Below, piece after piece: positions 25,686 to 35,159 of a stretch of DNA of 64,000 nt. The notes under the pieces were generated by a model that had not been told where the DNA came from, did not search any database, and was given only the letters and a program-made list of their open reading frames with translations. This DNA comes from Curtobacterium guangdongense (GTDB lineage Bacteria; Actinomycetota; Actinomycetes; Actinomycetales; Microbacteriaceae): NCBI RefSeq assembly GCF_049341845.1, contig NZ_JBMPIT010000008.1:62001-126000 (forward strand), written 5' to 3'. The position numbers were made by a program, and so were the translations under genes. The first letter of the stretch is position 1; each line of letters starts with the position of its first letter.

Positions 25686-25720
25686 CGACAGGTGTCGGGC
25701 AGTGTGCCCGGCACCTGTCG
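25686..25720 (+). terminator. Terminator of the osmoprotectant operon
   Basis: A 16-bp stem with one mismatch (25686-25701 with 25705-25720) and a 3-nt loop, 20 nt after the last stop codon. The region just before it (25680-25686) is A-rich, so on the minus strand it would also read as a terminator with a U-run. Confidence 0.8.
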
Positions 25721-25801
25721 TCGTGTCCGGGGCACATCCGTTCGGCACGATCGTGCGCGTTCATGACCTGTGCACGTTCGTGCAAGCGAGGGTTCTACAA
25801 G

Positions 25802-25857
25802 TTGTCGAATCGCGTTGTCTGCCGGTACCGTGGAGGTGTCCCAACGGTTGTGACACC
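25802..25857 (+). promoter_or_regulatory. Putative cydA promoter with adjacent inverted repeat
   Basis: TTGTCG (25802-25807), an 18-nt spacer and TACCGT (25826-25831) form a housekeeping-type promoter. The leader to cydA would be about 93 nt. At 25835-25857 GGTGTC and GACACC form an inverted repeat with an 11-nt spacer over the predicted transcription start, a possible redox or oxygen regulator site. It does not match the Rex consensus. Confidence 0.5.
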
Positions 25858-25930
25858 CAGAAGTACCCCTTCCACAGGAAGCAACTGACGTGCACGAACA
25901 GCGCGCGGCGTTCCCGATCGGTACAGCCGC

Positions 25931-27343
25931 ATGAACGACATCCTCGATCCGCTCATCCTGTCCCGGTGGCAGTTCGGGCTGACCACCATCTACCACTTCC
26001 TCTTCGTCCCGTTGACGATCGGCATGGCCGTGGTCGTCGCGACGTTCCAGACGGCGTGGTACCGAACCGGTCGGGCGCACTACCTGCAGCTCACCCGGTT
26101 CTTCGGCCGGATCTTCCTCATCAACTTCGCGATGGGCGTCGTGACGGGCATCGTGCAGGAGTTCCAGTTCGGCATGAACTGGTCGAACTACTCCCGGTTC
26201 GTCGGTGATGTGTTCGGCGCCCCGCTCGCGCTCGAGGGGATCCTCGCCTTCTTCTTCGAGGCGGCGTTCATCGGGGTCTGGATCTTCGGGTGGGACCGGT
26301 TGCCCAAGGGCCTGCACCTCGCGAGCATGTGGTGCGTCAGCGCGGGGACGATCATGTCGGCGTACTTCATCATCGCCGCGAACGCGTTCATGCAGCACCC
26401 CGTCGGCTACGTCATCAACGAGGCCAAGGGCCGCGCGGAACTCACCGACATCTGGGCGGTGCTGACGAACAAGGTCGCACTGGCCGCGTTCCCGCACACG
26501 CTCTTCGCGTGCTTCATGGTCGCCGCCGGCGTGATCATCTCGGTCGCGTCGTACCACCTGGCGCGCAACCAGAACCTCGAGACGATGATGCCGGCGCTGA
26601 AGTTCGGCCTCTGGACGATGGTCGCGGCCGGTGCCCTCACCGTCCTCACCGGCGACCAGCTCGGGCTGACGATGGTCGACACGCAGCCGATGAAGATGGC
26701 CGCGGCCGAGGCGCTGTACAACACGGCGACCGGCAAGGACGCCTCGTTCTCGATCTTCACGCTCGGCACACCGGACGGCGTGCACGAGCTGTTCTCGATC
26801 CGTGTGCCGTACCTGCTGTCGTTCCTCTCGACGCACACCTTCAACGGCACGGTCGAGGGCATCAACGACCTGCAGGCGCAGTACACGCAGGTGTACGGCC
26901 CCGGCGACTACAAGCCGATCATCTGGGTGACCTACTGGTCGTTCCGCTGGATGATCGCCCTCGGTGTCGGCGCGGTCCTCGTCGCCCTCGCCGGGCTGTG
27001 GCTGACCCGCAAGGGCCGCTTCCCGACGCAGCGCTGGGTGTGGCGGATCGCCACCTGGGCGGTGCCGCTGCCGATGGCCGCGATGATCGTCGGCTGGATC
27101 TTCACCGAGATGGGTCGGCAACCCTGGCTCGTGTTCGGGTTGTTGAAGACCGCTGACGGGGTGTCCCCGAACGTGACCGGCGTCGAGGTCCTGATCTCGT
27201 TGGTCGTCTTCACGCTGATCTACGGCGCGTTGGCGGTGGTCGAGTTCCGGCTCATCAAGAAGGTGGCACAAGAAGGTCCCGCTGCCCCGGCAGCGGTGGA
27301 CGAGGAGACCGGCGAGGTCAAGCACGAAGTGACGGTGTACTGA
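25931..27343 (+). CDS. cydA: Cytochrome bd ubiquinol/menaquinol oxidase subunit I
   Basis: Quinol-oxidising, haem-bearing subunit of the bd terminal oxidase, 470 residues and about nine helices. His22 in TTIYHFLFVPLTIGM corresponds to the conserved N-terminal haem ligand. The GRQPWLVFGLLKT block near residue 398 is diagnostic. It is shorter than E. coli CydA (522), as expected for the short Q-loop type. It is the first gene of cydABDC, giving the cell a high-affinity, cyanide-tolerant oxidase besides the aa3 enzyme at 13.5-16.6 kb. Confidence 0.97.
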   Translation: MNDILDPLILSRWQFGLTTIYHFLFVPLTIGMAVVVATFQTAWYRTGRAHYLQLTRFFGRIFLINFAMGVVTGIVQEFQFGMNWSNYSRFVGDVFGAPLALEGILAFFFEAAFIGVWIFGWDRLPKGLHLASMWCVSAGTIMSAYFIIAANAFMQHPVGYVINEAKGRAELTDIWAVLTNKVALAAFPHTLFACFMVAAGVIISVASYHLARNQNLETMMPALKFGLWTMVAAGALTVLTGDQLGLTMVDTQPMKMAAAEALYNTATGKDASFSIFTLGTPDGVHELFSIRVPYLLSFLSTHTFNGTVEGINDLQAQYTQVYGPGDYKPIIWVTYWSFRWMIALGVGAVLVALAGLWLTRKGRFPTQRWVWRIATWAVPLPMAAMIVGWIFTEMGRQPWLVFGLLKTADGVSPNVTGVEVLISLVVFTLIYGALAVVEFRLIKKVAQEGPAAPAAVDEETGEVKHEVTVY

Positions 27344-27346
27344 CTC

Positions 27347-28351
27347 ATGGACCTCCCCGTTCTCTGGTTCGCCATCGTCGGCGTGTTCTTCGTCGGCTAC
27401 TTCGTGCTCGACGGCTTCGACTTCGGTGTCGGCATGGCCCTGCCGTTCCTCGGCAAGGACGACACCGACCGTCGCGTGATGATCAACACGATCGGTCCCG
27501 TCTGGGACCTCAACGAGACCTGGGTGATCGTGGCCGGCGCCTGCCTGTTCGCGGCGTTCCCGGAGTGGTACGCCACGATGTTCTCCGGGTTCTACCTGGC
27601 GCTGCTGCTGATCCTCGCGGCGCTCATCGCCCGTGGCGTCTCGTTCGAGTACCGCCACCAGAACAAGCAGCTGCAGTGGAAGCGCTCGTTCGACCTGATG
27701 ATCATCGTCGGCAGCGCCGTGCCGTCGTTCCTCTGGGGCGTGGCGTTCGGCAACGTGGTCCGCGGGATCCCGATGGACTCCGGGCACAACTACACGGGCA
27801 CGCTGTTCGACCTGCTCAACCCGTTCGCGCTGCTGACCGGTCTCGCGACGCTGCTGGTGTTCTTCACGCACGGCGTCGTCTTCATCGCGCTGAAGACCGA
27901 GGGCGACATCCGCGAGCGTGCGAAGCGACTCGCCACCAGGGCCGGCATCGTGACGATCATCGTCGCCGCGGCGTTCCTCGTGTCGATGGCGTTCGTCCGG
28001 GCAACCCCGGCATCGCTGGTGCTCTCCGTCGTCGCGGCGCTCGCACTGGTCCTGGCGGTGCTCTGCAACGCATGGGGCAAGGAAGGTCGGGCGTTCACGC
28101 TGATGGCGGTCACGATCGCCGCGGTGGTGCTCGCGATGTTCACCGCGATCTTCCCGAACGTGATGCCCGCTTCGAACGACGTGGCACGGAGCCTCACGGT
28201 CTACAACGCATCGAGCGGCACGTACACGCTGACCGTCATGAGCTGGGTCGCACTGGTCTTCGTCCCGCTCGTGTTCGCCTACCAGGCGTGGACGTACTGG
28301 GTGTTCCGCAAGCGCGTCTCGCGGGCGCAGGTCACCGCGGCCGCCCACTAG
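27347..28351 (+). CDS. cydB: Cytochrome bd oxidase subunit II
   Basis: Partner subunit of CydA, 334 residues with about eight or nine helices. It begins with MDLPVLWFAIVGVFFVGYFVLDGFDFGVGM, the conserved first helix with the functionally important Asp/Phe pattern, followed by RRVMINTIGPVWDLNETW. It starts 3 nt after cydA and ends 11 nt before cydD, so all four genes are probably one transcript. Confidence 0.97.
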   Translation: MDLPVLWFAIVGVFFVGYFVLDGFDFGVGMALPFLGKDDTDRRVMINTIGPVWDLNETWVIVAGACLFAAFPEWYATMFSGFYLALLLILAALIARGVSFEYRHQNKQLQWKRSFDLMIIVGSAVPSFLWGVAFGNVVRGIPMDSGHNYTGTLFDLLNPFALLTGLATLLVFFTHGVVFIALKTEGDIRERAKRLATRAGIVTIIVAAAFLVSMAFVRATPASLVLSVVAALALVLAVLCNAWGKEGRAFTLMAVTIAAVVLAMFTAIFPNVMPASNDVARSLTVYNASSGTYTLTVMSWVALVFVPLVFAYQAWTYWVFRKRVSRAQVTAAAH

Positions 28352-28362
28352 GTGCCCCGCCG

Positions 28363-30006
28363 ATGAAGCCGCTCGACCCGCGTCTGCTCCGCCTGTCCCG
28401 CTCGGCGCGCGGCTTCATCGTCGCCGCGGCCGGGACGGGGGTCCTCCGCACGCTCGCGACCATCGCGATCGCGTGGGGGATCGCCGCAGCCGTCACCGAG
28501 GTGGTCGACGCCGTGCACCACGGCGGCGTCGTCCCCACGGTGTTCGTGCCGACGCTGGCGCTGCTCGGCGGTGCGTTCGTCGTGCGTGCCGTGGCGGCGT
28601 GGGCGACGGACGACCTCGCCGCGCGGGCCGCAGCGACCGTGAAGAGCGAGCTGCGCCGCACCGTGCTGGCGCGCGCGGCCGAACGCGGACCCGGATGGCT
28701 CGCGGAACGCTCGAGCGCCGGCTTCGCGACGACGCTCGGTCCGGGGCTCGACGCCCTCGACGCCTACTTCGGGCGCTACCTGCCCCAGCTCGCGCTCACG
28801 GCGATCGCGACCCCGGTGCTGCTCGTCGCGATCGGCCTCGGCGACCTGACGAGCGGGCTCGTCGTCCTCTGCGCGCTGCCGATCATCCCGGTCTTCATGG
28901 TCCTCATCGGTCTCGCCACGCAGTCGTTGCAGCGGAAGCAGTCCGACGCGCTGGCGCGACTCGGCGGTGCCTTCCTCGAGGCCGTCGAAGGCCTCGCCAC
29001 GCTGAAGGTGTTCGGTCGTGCGCGTCGGCAGGTCGGCCGCATCGGCACGGTCACGGACGAGTACCGACGCGGGACCCTCGGCGTGCTGCGGTTGTCGTTC
29101 GTGAGCGGCTTCGCGCTCGAGCTCGCCGCCAGCCTCTCGGTCGCTCTCGTCGCCGTGTCGATCGGCATCCGGCTCGTGGACGGCTCCCTCGGCCTCGGCG
29201 CCGCGATGTTCGTCCTGGTGCTGGCACCAGAGGCCTTCGCGCCGATCCGGCAGGTCGGTGCCGACTTCCACGCCGCGCAGGACGGCGTCGAGGCGTCGGC
29301 AGCCGTGCTCGACGTGCTCGACGACGACCGCACGCCTGCTGCTGCTCCGTCGACGCTGCCCGCCGCCACCGACCTCGTGCTCCGCGGCGTGACCGTCCGA
29401 CGCCAGGACGCCGTGATCGGACCTGTCGACCTCGAGGCCCGCCCGGGCACCGTCCTCGCGCTCGTCGGTCCGAGCGGTGCCGGCAAGTCGAGCCTCATCG
29501 CCGCGATCCGCGGCGCCGTGCCGCACGACGGCACGGTCGTCGTCCCCGGTCCGGCCGGTTCCACCGTGGCCGAACGGATCGCGTGGGCCGACCAACGCGC
29601 GCGACTCGTCCGCGGCACCGTCGCCGAGAACGTGGCCCTCGGCCAGCAGCCCGACGTCGACGACGTGCTGACCGCGCTCGGTGACGCGGGGCTGGGACTC
29701 GACCCGAGCCTCCAGGTCGGCGCAGGCGGAGCCGGACTGTCCGGCGGACAGGCGCAACGCGTCGCCGTCGCCAGGGCGCTCTACCGGCACCGTCGATCCG
29801 GTACCCGCCTCGTGCTCCTCGACGAACCGACGTCCGCGCTCGACGCCGACGCGGAGGCGCACTTGGTCACGACGATGCGGCGGCTCGCCGCCGACGGCGC
29901 GGTGGTCGTCGTCGCGAGCCACCGACCGGCGGTCGTCGCCGCCGCCGACGTCCGCGTCGACGTCGCCGCGAGTGGAGCCGTCGCGGTCCTCGGGGCGCAC
30001 GCGTGA
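28363..30006 (+). CDS. cydD: Heterodimeric ABC exporter subunit CydD (thiol exporter, cytochrome bd assembly)
   Basis: A 547-residue half-transporter: a six-helix membrane domain over the first ~320 residues (GRYLPQLALTAIATPVLLVAIGLGDL included) and a C-terminal ATPase with Walker A GPSGAGKSS at about 368, signature LSGGQAQRVAVARAL and Walker B LVLLDEPTSALD. CydDC-type exporters move cysteine or glutathione and are needed for bd oxidase maturation; in actinobacteria the physiological thiol is not settled. ATG 28363 was chosen as the first start that is not inside cydB. It overlaps cydC by 4 nt. Confidence 0.94.
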   Translation: MKPLDPRLLRLSRSARGFIVAAAGTGVLRTLATIAIAWGIAAAVTEVVDAVHHGGVVPTVFVPTLALLGGAFVVRAVAAWATDDLAARAAATVKSELRRTVLARAAERGPGWLAERSSAGFATTLGPGLDALDAYFGRYLPQLALTAIATPVLLVAIGLGDLTSGLVVLCALPIIPVFMVLIGLATQSLQRKQSDALARLGGAFLEAVEGLATLKVFGRARRQVGRIGTVTDEYRRGTLGVLRLSFVSGFALELAASLSVALVAVSIGIRLVDGSLGLGAAMFVLVLAPEAFAPIRQVGADFHAAQDGVEASAAVLDVLDDDRTPAAAPSTLPAATDLVLRGVTVRRQDAVIGPVDLEARPGTVLALVGPSGAGKSSLIAAIRGAVPHDGTVVVPGPAGSTVAERIAWADQRARLVRGTVAENVALGQQPDVDDVLTALGDAGLGLDPSLQVGAGGAGLSGGQAQRVAVARALYRHRRSGTRLVLLDEPTSALDADAEAHLVTTMRRLAADGAVVVVASHRPAVVAAADVRVDVAASGAVAVLGAHA

Positions 30007-31691
30007 CCGGCCGGGAGGCTCGTGGCGGCTCCGTCCTGCGGCTCGCGATGCCGCGCGGTGCCGGATGGGGCAAGGCGGTCGCCGCCGGCTCGCTCAGCGC
30101 GCTGTGCGCGGTCGCCCTGCTCGCGGCGAGCGGGTACCTGATCACCCGGGCAGCGGAACACCCGCCGATCCTCTACCTGACGCTCGTCATGGTCGGGGTG
30201 CGGGCGTTCGCGCTCGGTCGGGCGGCGCTCCGGTACGTGGACCGGCTCGCCGGGCACGACGCGTCCTTCCGGCAGCTCGCCGTCGTCCGCACCGAGATGT
30301 ACCGCCGGCTCGCCTCGGTCGCGCCGGCTGGCCTCGGGACCACCGGACGCGGTGACCTGATGACCCGCCTGGTCACCGACACCGATCGGCTGCAGGACCT
30401 GCCGATCCGCGTCGTCGGCCCGCTCGTGTCCGCCGGTGTGACCGCGCTGCTCTCCGTCGTCGCCGTCGCACTGGTGTCCGTCCCCGCCGCCCTCGTGCTG
30501 CTCGTGGCCCTCGTGCTCGCCGCCGTCCTCGGTTCCGTCGTCACCGCGTCGATCGCGCGCCGCAGCGACGAGGAGACCGCTGCGGACCGTGGGCGCGTCG
30601 CCGACCTGGTCCTGGACACGGTGCGGACGCTCGACGTGTTCGCGGCCTACGGCACCCTCGACGAACGGCTCGCGCACATCGCCGCGCTCGACGCCCGCGT
30701 CACCCGTGCGGTCCGCCGTCGGGCCACGGTCGAGTCGCTCGTCGGGGCGTCGGTCGGACTCATCGGCGGTGCCGCGGTGATCGGCATCCTCGCCGCCGGT
30801 GCACCCGCGGTCGTCACCGGTGCGCTCGACGGACCACTCTGGGCGCTCGCGGTCTTCGTCCCGCTCGCGCTGTTCGAGGTCGTCGGGGCCGTCCCGCTCG
30901 CGGTGCTGACGTACCGGCGGGTGCGTGCAGCGGCCGACCGGGTCGAGCGGGTGGTCCCCGCCGTCACGCCGGACGGGATCGTCCAGGAGCCCGCTGCCGA
31001 TGCGGAGCCGGCGTCGCTCGTGGTCGACGGTCCCGTCGCGCTGTCCGTGTCCGGGCTGACCGTCCGGTGGCCGGGAGCAATCGACGCCGCTGTGGACGAC
31101 GTCTCGTTCGACCTGCGCCCCGGTGAGGTCGTCGTGGTCCAGGGGCCGAGCGGCGCGGGCAAGTCGACACTGGTCGACGCGCTCGTGCGGTTCGTCGAGT
31201 ACCGCGGCAGCTACACGATCGACGGGGTCGAGGCGCGGACGATGCACCCGGACGCCGTGCGTGCTCGGGTCGGACTCATCGAGCAGGACCCGTTCGTGTT
31301 CGACCAGTCGATCCGGCAGAACCTGCTCTTCGCGCGGGAGACCGCGACGGACGACGACCTGCTCGGCGTGCTCGACCGGGTCGGCCTCCGGGTCTGGGTG
31401 GAGCGCCGTGGTGGTCTCGATGCGTCCGTGGGGGAGCGCGGCGCCCTGGTCTCCGGTGGGCAGGCGCACCGGCTCGCGCTCGCCCGGGCACTCCTGCACG
31501 CGTTCCCCGTGCTCGTGCTCGACGAGCCGACGGCCGACATCGACCCGGATCTCGGCGACGCCGTGCTGCGCGATCTCGTGACCACCGCCCGGGCAGCAGG
31601 GCGGACCGTCGTGGTCGTGTCGCACGTGCCGGTGGCGCCGGACCTCGTCGACCGGACCATCCGGATGCGCGACGGCCGCATCGCGGCCTGA
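30003..31691 (+). CDS. cydC: Heterodimeric ABC exporter subunit CydC
   Basis: Partner half-transporter of CydD, 562 residues. The membrane domain occupies the first ~330 residues. The ATPase follows with Walker A GPSGAGKSTL near residue 381. The signature region reads VSGGQAHRLALARALL, so Gln of the usual QRxAIAR becomes His, and Walker B VLVLDEPTADID follows. Start GTG overlaps the cydD stop. It closes the cyd operon; a weak CCCGG/CCGGG hairpin lies downstream. Confidence 0.94.
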   Translation: MTGREARGGSVLRLAMPRGAGWGKAVAAGSLSALCAVALLAASGYLITRAAEHPPILYLTLVMVGVRAFALGRAALRYVDRLAGHDASFRQLAVVRTEMYRRLASVAPAGLGTTGRGDLMTRLVTDTDRLQDLPIRVVGPLVSAGVTALLSVVAVALVSVPAALVLLVALVLAAVLGSVVTASIARRSDEETAADRGRVADLVLDTVRTLDVFAAYGTLDERLAHIAALDARVTRAVRRRATVESLVGASVGLIGGAAVIGILAAGAPAVVTGALDGPLWALAVFVPLALFEVVGAVPLAVLTYRRVRAAADRVERVVPAVTPDGIVQEPAADAEPASLVVDGPVALSVSGLTVRWPGAIDAAVDDVSFDLRPGEVVVVQGPSGAGKSTLVDALVRFVEYRGSYTIDGVEARTMHPDAVRARVGLIEQDPFVFDQSIRQNLLFARETATDDDLLGVLDRVGLRVWVERRGGLDASVGERGALVSGGQAHRLALARALLHAFPVLVLDEPTADIDPDLGDAVLRDLVTTARAAGRTVVVVSHVPVAPDLVDRTIRMRDGRIAA

Positions 31692-31740
31692 CCCTCCCCG
31701 GGACGTTCGCTCCGGGCCGTCCGCGAGTGGGGCTCGTGCC

Positions 31741-31749
31741 TTGTAATCT
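31741..31749 (+). promoter_or_regulatory. Extended -10 promoter of leuS
   Basis: TTGTAATCT contains TAATCT (31744-31749) preceded by TG one base upstream, an extended -10 element. It would give a leader of about 66 nt if translation starts at GTG 31823, or about 7 nt if it starts at ATG 31763. Confidence 0.5.
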
Positions 31750-31822
31750 TGAGGACCGGGACATGTCCGACGGACGTTCCACGCGCCTCCAGACCGGCGC
31801 CTTCCGACCGATTGAGAGTTCC

Positions 31823-34384
31823 GTGACCATCGAGCAGCACGTCGAGGACCCGCACACCTACGACTTCCGGCGCATCCAGGACAAGTGGCAGGGGCGATGG
31901 GAAGAGCTCGGCCTCTTCACCGTCGACCCCGACGACCGTCGTCCCCGGAAGTACATCCTCGAGATGTTCCCGTACCCGTCCGGCGACCTGCACATGGGGC
32001 ACGCCGAGAACTGGGCGCTCGGTGACTTCGTCGCGCGCTACTGGCGGCAGCAGGGCTTCAACGTGCTCCACCCGATCGGCTGGGACTCCTTCGGGCTGCC
32101 GGCCGAGAACGCGGCGATCAAGCGCGGGGTGGACCCGAAGGACTGGACCTACGCCAACATCGAGCAGCAGAAGGCGTCGTTCAAGCGGTACGCGCCGTCC
32201 TTCGACTGGACGACGGAGATCCACACCTCGGACCCCGAGTACTACAAGTGGAACCAGTGGCTGTTCCTGAAGATGTACGAGAAGGGCCTGGCCTACCGCA
32301 AGGACAGCTGGGTCAACTGGGACCCGGTGGACCAGACCGTGCTCGCGAACGAGCAGGTCCTGCCGGACGGCACCTCGGACCGCTCCGGCGCTGTCGTGGT
32401 CAAGAAGAAGCTCACGCAGTGGTACTTCAAGATCACCGACTACGCGGACCGGCTGCTCGACGACCTCAACCAGCTCGAGGGTCGTTGGCCCGCGAAGGTC
32501 CTGGCGATGCAGCGCAACTGGATCGGTCGCTCGGTCGGCGCCGACGTCGACTTCGTGATCGAGGGGCGCGACGAGCCCGTGACGGTGTTCACCACGCGTC
32601 CGGACACGATCAACGGTGTGACGTTCCTCGTCGTGGCGCCGGACTCCGACCTCGCAGCATCGCTGGTCGCTGCTCCGACCGTCTCCGACGACGTCCGTGC
32701 TGCGTTCGAGTCGTACCTGGTGGCGACGCAGAAGACCTCCGAGATCGACCGGCAGAACGCCGACCGCCCGAAGACCGGCGTCCCGCTCGACCGCTTCGCG
32801 ATCCACCCGCTGACGGGTGAGCGCCTGCCGATCTGGGCGGCGGACTACGTGCTCGCCGACTACGGCCACGGCGCCGTCATGGCCGTCCCCGCGCATGACC
32901 AGCGCGACCTCGACTTCGCACGGGCGTTCGACCTGCCCGTGAAGGTCGTCGTCGACACGAACCAGCCGGTCACCGGCGCGATCCCGGTGATCCCCGAGGG
33001 CGCGACCCTCGAGGACTTCGACCTGCCCGTCCTCGACCCGGCCGCCACGGGTGAGGCGCTGACCGGGCAGGGCCGGATGATCAACTCCGGGCCGCTCGAC
33101 GGCATGTCGAAGCAGCACGCGATCACCGCGGCGATCAAGCTCCTCGACGAGCGCGGCACCGGCCGTGCGGCCAAGACGTACCGCCTGCGCGACTGGCTCA
33201 TCTCGCGCCAGCGCTTCTGGGGTACCCCGATCCCGATCATCCACGGCGAGGACGGCACCGAGTACCCGGTGCCGGAGGACCAGCTGCCCGTCGTGCTGCC
33301 GTCGACCGAGGGGCTCGACCTCAAGCCGAAGGGCACGTCGCCGCTGGGTGGCGCAACCGACTGGGTGAACGTCCCGAACCCCGTGGACGGTTCCCCGGCG
33401 AAGCGTGACGCCGACACCATGGACACGTTCGTGGACTCGTCGTGGTACTTCCTGCGGTTCCTGTCGGCGAACGACGACACGCAGGCGTTCGACCCCTCGC
33501 TCGTCAACAAATGGGCGCCGGTCGATCAGTACATCGGCGGTGTCGAGCACGCGATCCTGCACCTGCTCTACGCACGCTTCGTCACGAAGGTCCTGTTCGA
33601 CCTGGGCTACCTCGACTTCACCGAGCCGTTCTCGGCGCTGCTGAACCAGGGCATGGTGCTGTCCGGCGGCTCGAAGATGTCGAAGTCCAAGGGCGGAGTC
33701 TCGCTCGGTGACGAACTCGACGCGCACGGTGTCGACGCCATCCGCATGGTGATGGGCTTCGCCGGTCCGCCGGAGGACGACATCAACTGGGAGGACGTCT
33801 CGCCGGCCGCGTCCGCCCGCTTCCTGGCCCGCGCCTACCGCCTCGCGACCGACGTCACCTCGACGCCGGACGCGGTCTGGGCGGACGGTGACCGTGCCCT
33901 GCGGCAGGTCACCCACCGGTTCCTCGCCGACTCCCCGGGGCTGATGGAGTCGTTCAAGTTCAACGTCGTGATCGCGCGACTGATGGACCTGGTCAACGTG
34001 ACCCGCAAGGCGATCGACAACGGTCCGGGCGCCGGTGACCCTGCCGTGCGCGAGGCCGTCGAGACCATCGCGCTCGGGCTGAGCGTCTTCGCGCCGTACG
34101 CCGGTGAGGAGATGTGGGAGAAGCTCGGCTACGAGGGCTCCGTCGCGACCTACGGGTGGCGGAAGGCCGACCCGACGCTGCTCGTGCAGGAGTCGTTGAC
34201 GGCCGTCGTGCAGGTCAACGGCAAGGTGCGCGACTCGTTCGAGGTGTCGAAGTCGATCGACCCGGCGGAGCTCGAGGCCCTCGCGCGCGCGTCCGCGAAC
34301 GTGCAGCGGTACATCGGGGACCGCGAGATCGTGAAGGTCATCGTGCGGGCGCCGAAGCTCGTGAACATCGCGATCAAGGGGTAG
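31823..34384 (+). CDS. leuS: Leucyl-tRNA synthetase
   Basis: Class I synthetase charging tRNA-Leu, 853 residues from this start. The HIGH-type motif is in FPYPSGDLHMGHAEN, the CP1 editing domain lies in the middle (FTTRPDTINGVTFLV with the conserved Thr-rich segment), and KMSKS appears as SKMSKSKG near residue 618. GTG 31823 was chosen because GAGAG precedes it and VTIEQHVEDPHTYDFRRIQ resembles family N-termini; ATG 31763 in the same frame would add 20 residues. It is a single-gene unit after the cyd operon, closed by a strong hairpin. Confidence 0.96.
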   Translation: MTIEQHVEDPHTYDFRRIQDKWQGRWEELGLFTVDPDDRRPRKYILEMFPYPSGDLHMGHAENWALGDFVARYWRQQGFNVLHPIGWDSFGLPAENAAIKRGVDPKDWTYANIEQQKASFKRYAPSFDWTTEIHTSDPEYYKWNQWLFLKMYEKGLAYRKDSWVNWDPVDQTVLANEQVLPDGTSDRSGAVVVKKKLTQWYFKITDYADRLLDDLNQLEGRWPAKVLAMQRNWIGRSVGADVDFVIEGRDEPVTVFTTRPDTINGVTFLVVAPDSDLAASLVAAPTVSDDVRAAFESYLVATQKTSEIDRQNADRPKTGVPLDRFAIHPLTGERLPIWAADYVLADYGHGAVMAVPAHDQRDLDFARAFDLPVKVVVDTNQPVTGAIPVIPEGATLEDFDLPVLDPAATGEALTGQGRMINSGPLDGMSKQHAITAAIKLLDERGTGRAAKTYRLRDWLISRQRFWGTPIPIIHGEDGTEYPVPEDQLPVVLPSTEGLDLKPKGTSPLGGATDWVNVPNPVDGSPAKRDADTMDTFVDSSWYFLRFLSANDDTQAFDPSLVNKWAPVDQYIGGVEHAILHLLYARFVTKVLFDLGYLDFTEPFSALLNQGMVLSGGSKMSKSKGGVSLGDELDAHGVDAIRMVMGFAGPPEDDINWEDVSPAASARFLARAYRLATDVTSTPDAVWADGDRALRQVTHRFLADSPGLMESFKFNVVIARLMDLVNVTRKAIDNGPGAGDPAVREAVETIALGLSVFAPYAGEEMWEKLGYEGSVATYGWRKADPTLLVQESLTAVVQVNGKVRDSFEVSKSIDPAELEALARASANVQRYIGDREIVKVIVRAPKLVNIAIKG

Positions 34385-34432
34385 TTCCTCCACAGCGGTG
34401 CGCCGGCCTCGTCGGTGCACCGTTCACGCCTC

Positions 34433-34460
34433 GAGAGCCCGGCCGGTCGGCCGGGCTCTC
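34433..34460 (+). terminator. leuS terminator
   Basis: Perfect 12-bp stem GAGAGCCCGGCC / GGCCGGGCTCTC with loop GGTC. It directly abuts the comEA -10 box at 34461, so termination and initiation sites touch. Confidence 0.8.
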
Positions 34461-34466
34461 TAGCGT
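34461..34466 (+). promoter_or_regulatory. Leaderless -10 box for comEA
   Basis: TAGCGT followed by 6 nt and the ATG of comEA. It sits on the first base after the leuS terminator stem. Confidence 0.5.
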
Positions 34467-34472
34467 TCCGGC

Positions 34473-35159
34473 ATGTCCCGTTTCTCGCTCTCGCCGCGCG
34501 CCGCGCTCGTGCTGGCCGGCGTCGTCGTGGTGGTCGCGCTGGTCGTCATCCTGCTCGGGGCGCGGGGGAGCGGCGCCGGGGGTGTCGCCACGGTGACGGG
34601 TGCCCCGGTGGTGTCCGATCGGTCTTCAGACGGTGCACGGACCCCGGGTCCGACGTCGTCGCCGGCTCCGTCGGTTGTGATCCACGTGCTGGGCGCGGTC
34701 CACCGGGCGGGGGTCGTGACGTTGCCGGGGGCGAGTCGGGTGACGGACGCGCTGGCGGCGGCGGGTGGCGCGGCTGATGATGCCGACCTCGGGCGGTTGA
34801 ACCTCGCGCGGCCGGTCCAGGACGGCGAACGGTTGTACGTGCCGCGGGTCGGCGAGGTCGAGGTGCCGCAGGCGCTTGACGGCAGTGCGGGTGGCGGCGC
34901 GGGGGCCGCGAGTGGCACCGGTCCGGGCGGGAGCGGTGGCGGTGGTGCTGGTGTGGCTGGCGTCGGCGACGTGGTCGACCTGAACACCGCGGACCAGGCG
35001 GCACTCGAGACACTTCCCGGTATCGGACCGGCCCTCGCGGGGCGCATCCTGGCGTGGCGCGACGAGCACGGTCGGTTCGCGAGCGTCGACGACCTGCTCG
35101 ACGTCAGCGGGATCGGGGACGCGCGGTTGGCCGAGCTGCGCGACCGGGTGCGGGTGTGA
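34473..35159 (+). CDS. comEA: ComEA-family DNA-binding competence protein
   Basis: A 228-residue protein with an N-terminal membrane anchor (about 8-30), a low-complexity linker, an SLBB domain at about 65-130 (VVIHVLGAVHRAGVVTLP through ERLYVPRVGEVEV), a Gly/Ala-rich spacer and a C-terminal helix-hairpin-helix domain (VDLNTADQAALETLPGIGPALAGRILAWR). It binds incoming DNA outside the membrane and hands it to ComEC. It overlaps comEC by 4 nt. No other uptake genes (pilus, comF, dprA) are in the window. Confidence 0.93.
   Translation: MSRFSLSPRAALVLAGVVVVVALVVILLGARGSGAGGVATVTGAPVVSDRSSDGARTPGPTSSPAPSVVIHVLGAVHRAGVVTLPGASRVTDALAAAGGAADDADLGRLNLARPVQDGERLYVPRVGEVEVPQALDGSAGGGAGAASGTGPGGSGGGGAGVAGVGDVVDLNTADQAALETLPGIGPALAGRILAWRDEHGRFASVDDLLDVSGIGDARLAELRDRVRV

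Noticed and set aside
25577..28348. A 923-codon minus-strand open frame opposite cydAB
   Set aside because: A codon-bias shadow of cydA and cydB: no recognisable motif and extreme Arg/Asp/Glu/His composition.
31211..34420. A 1069-codon minus-strand open frame opposite leuS
   Set aside because: Antisense to a canonical leucyl-tRNA synthetase; the composition is typical of a shadow frame.
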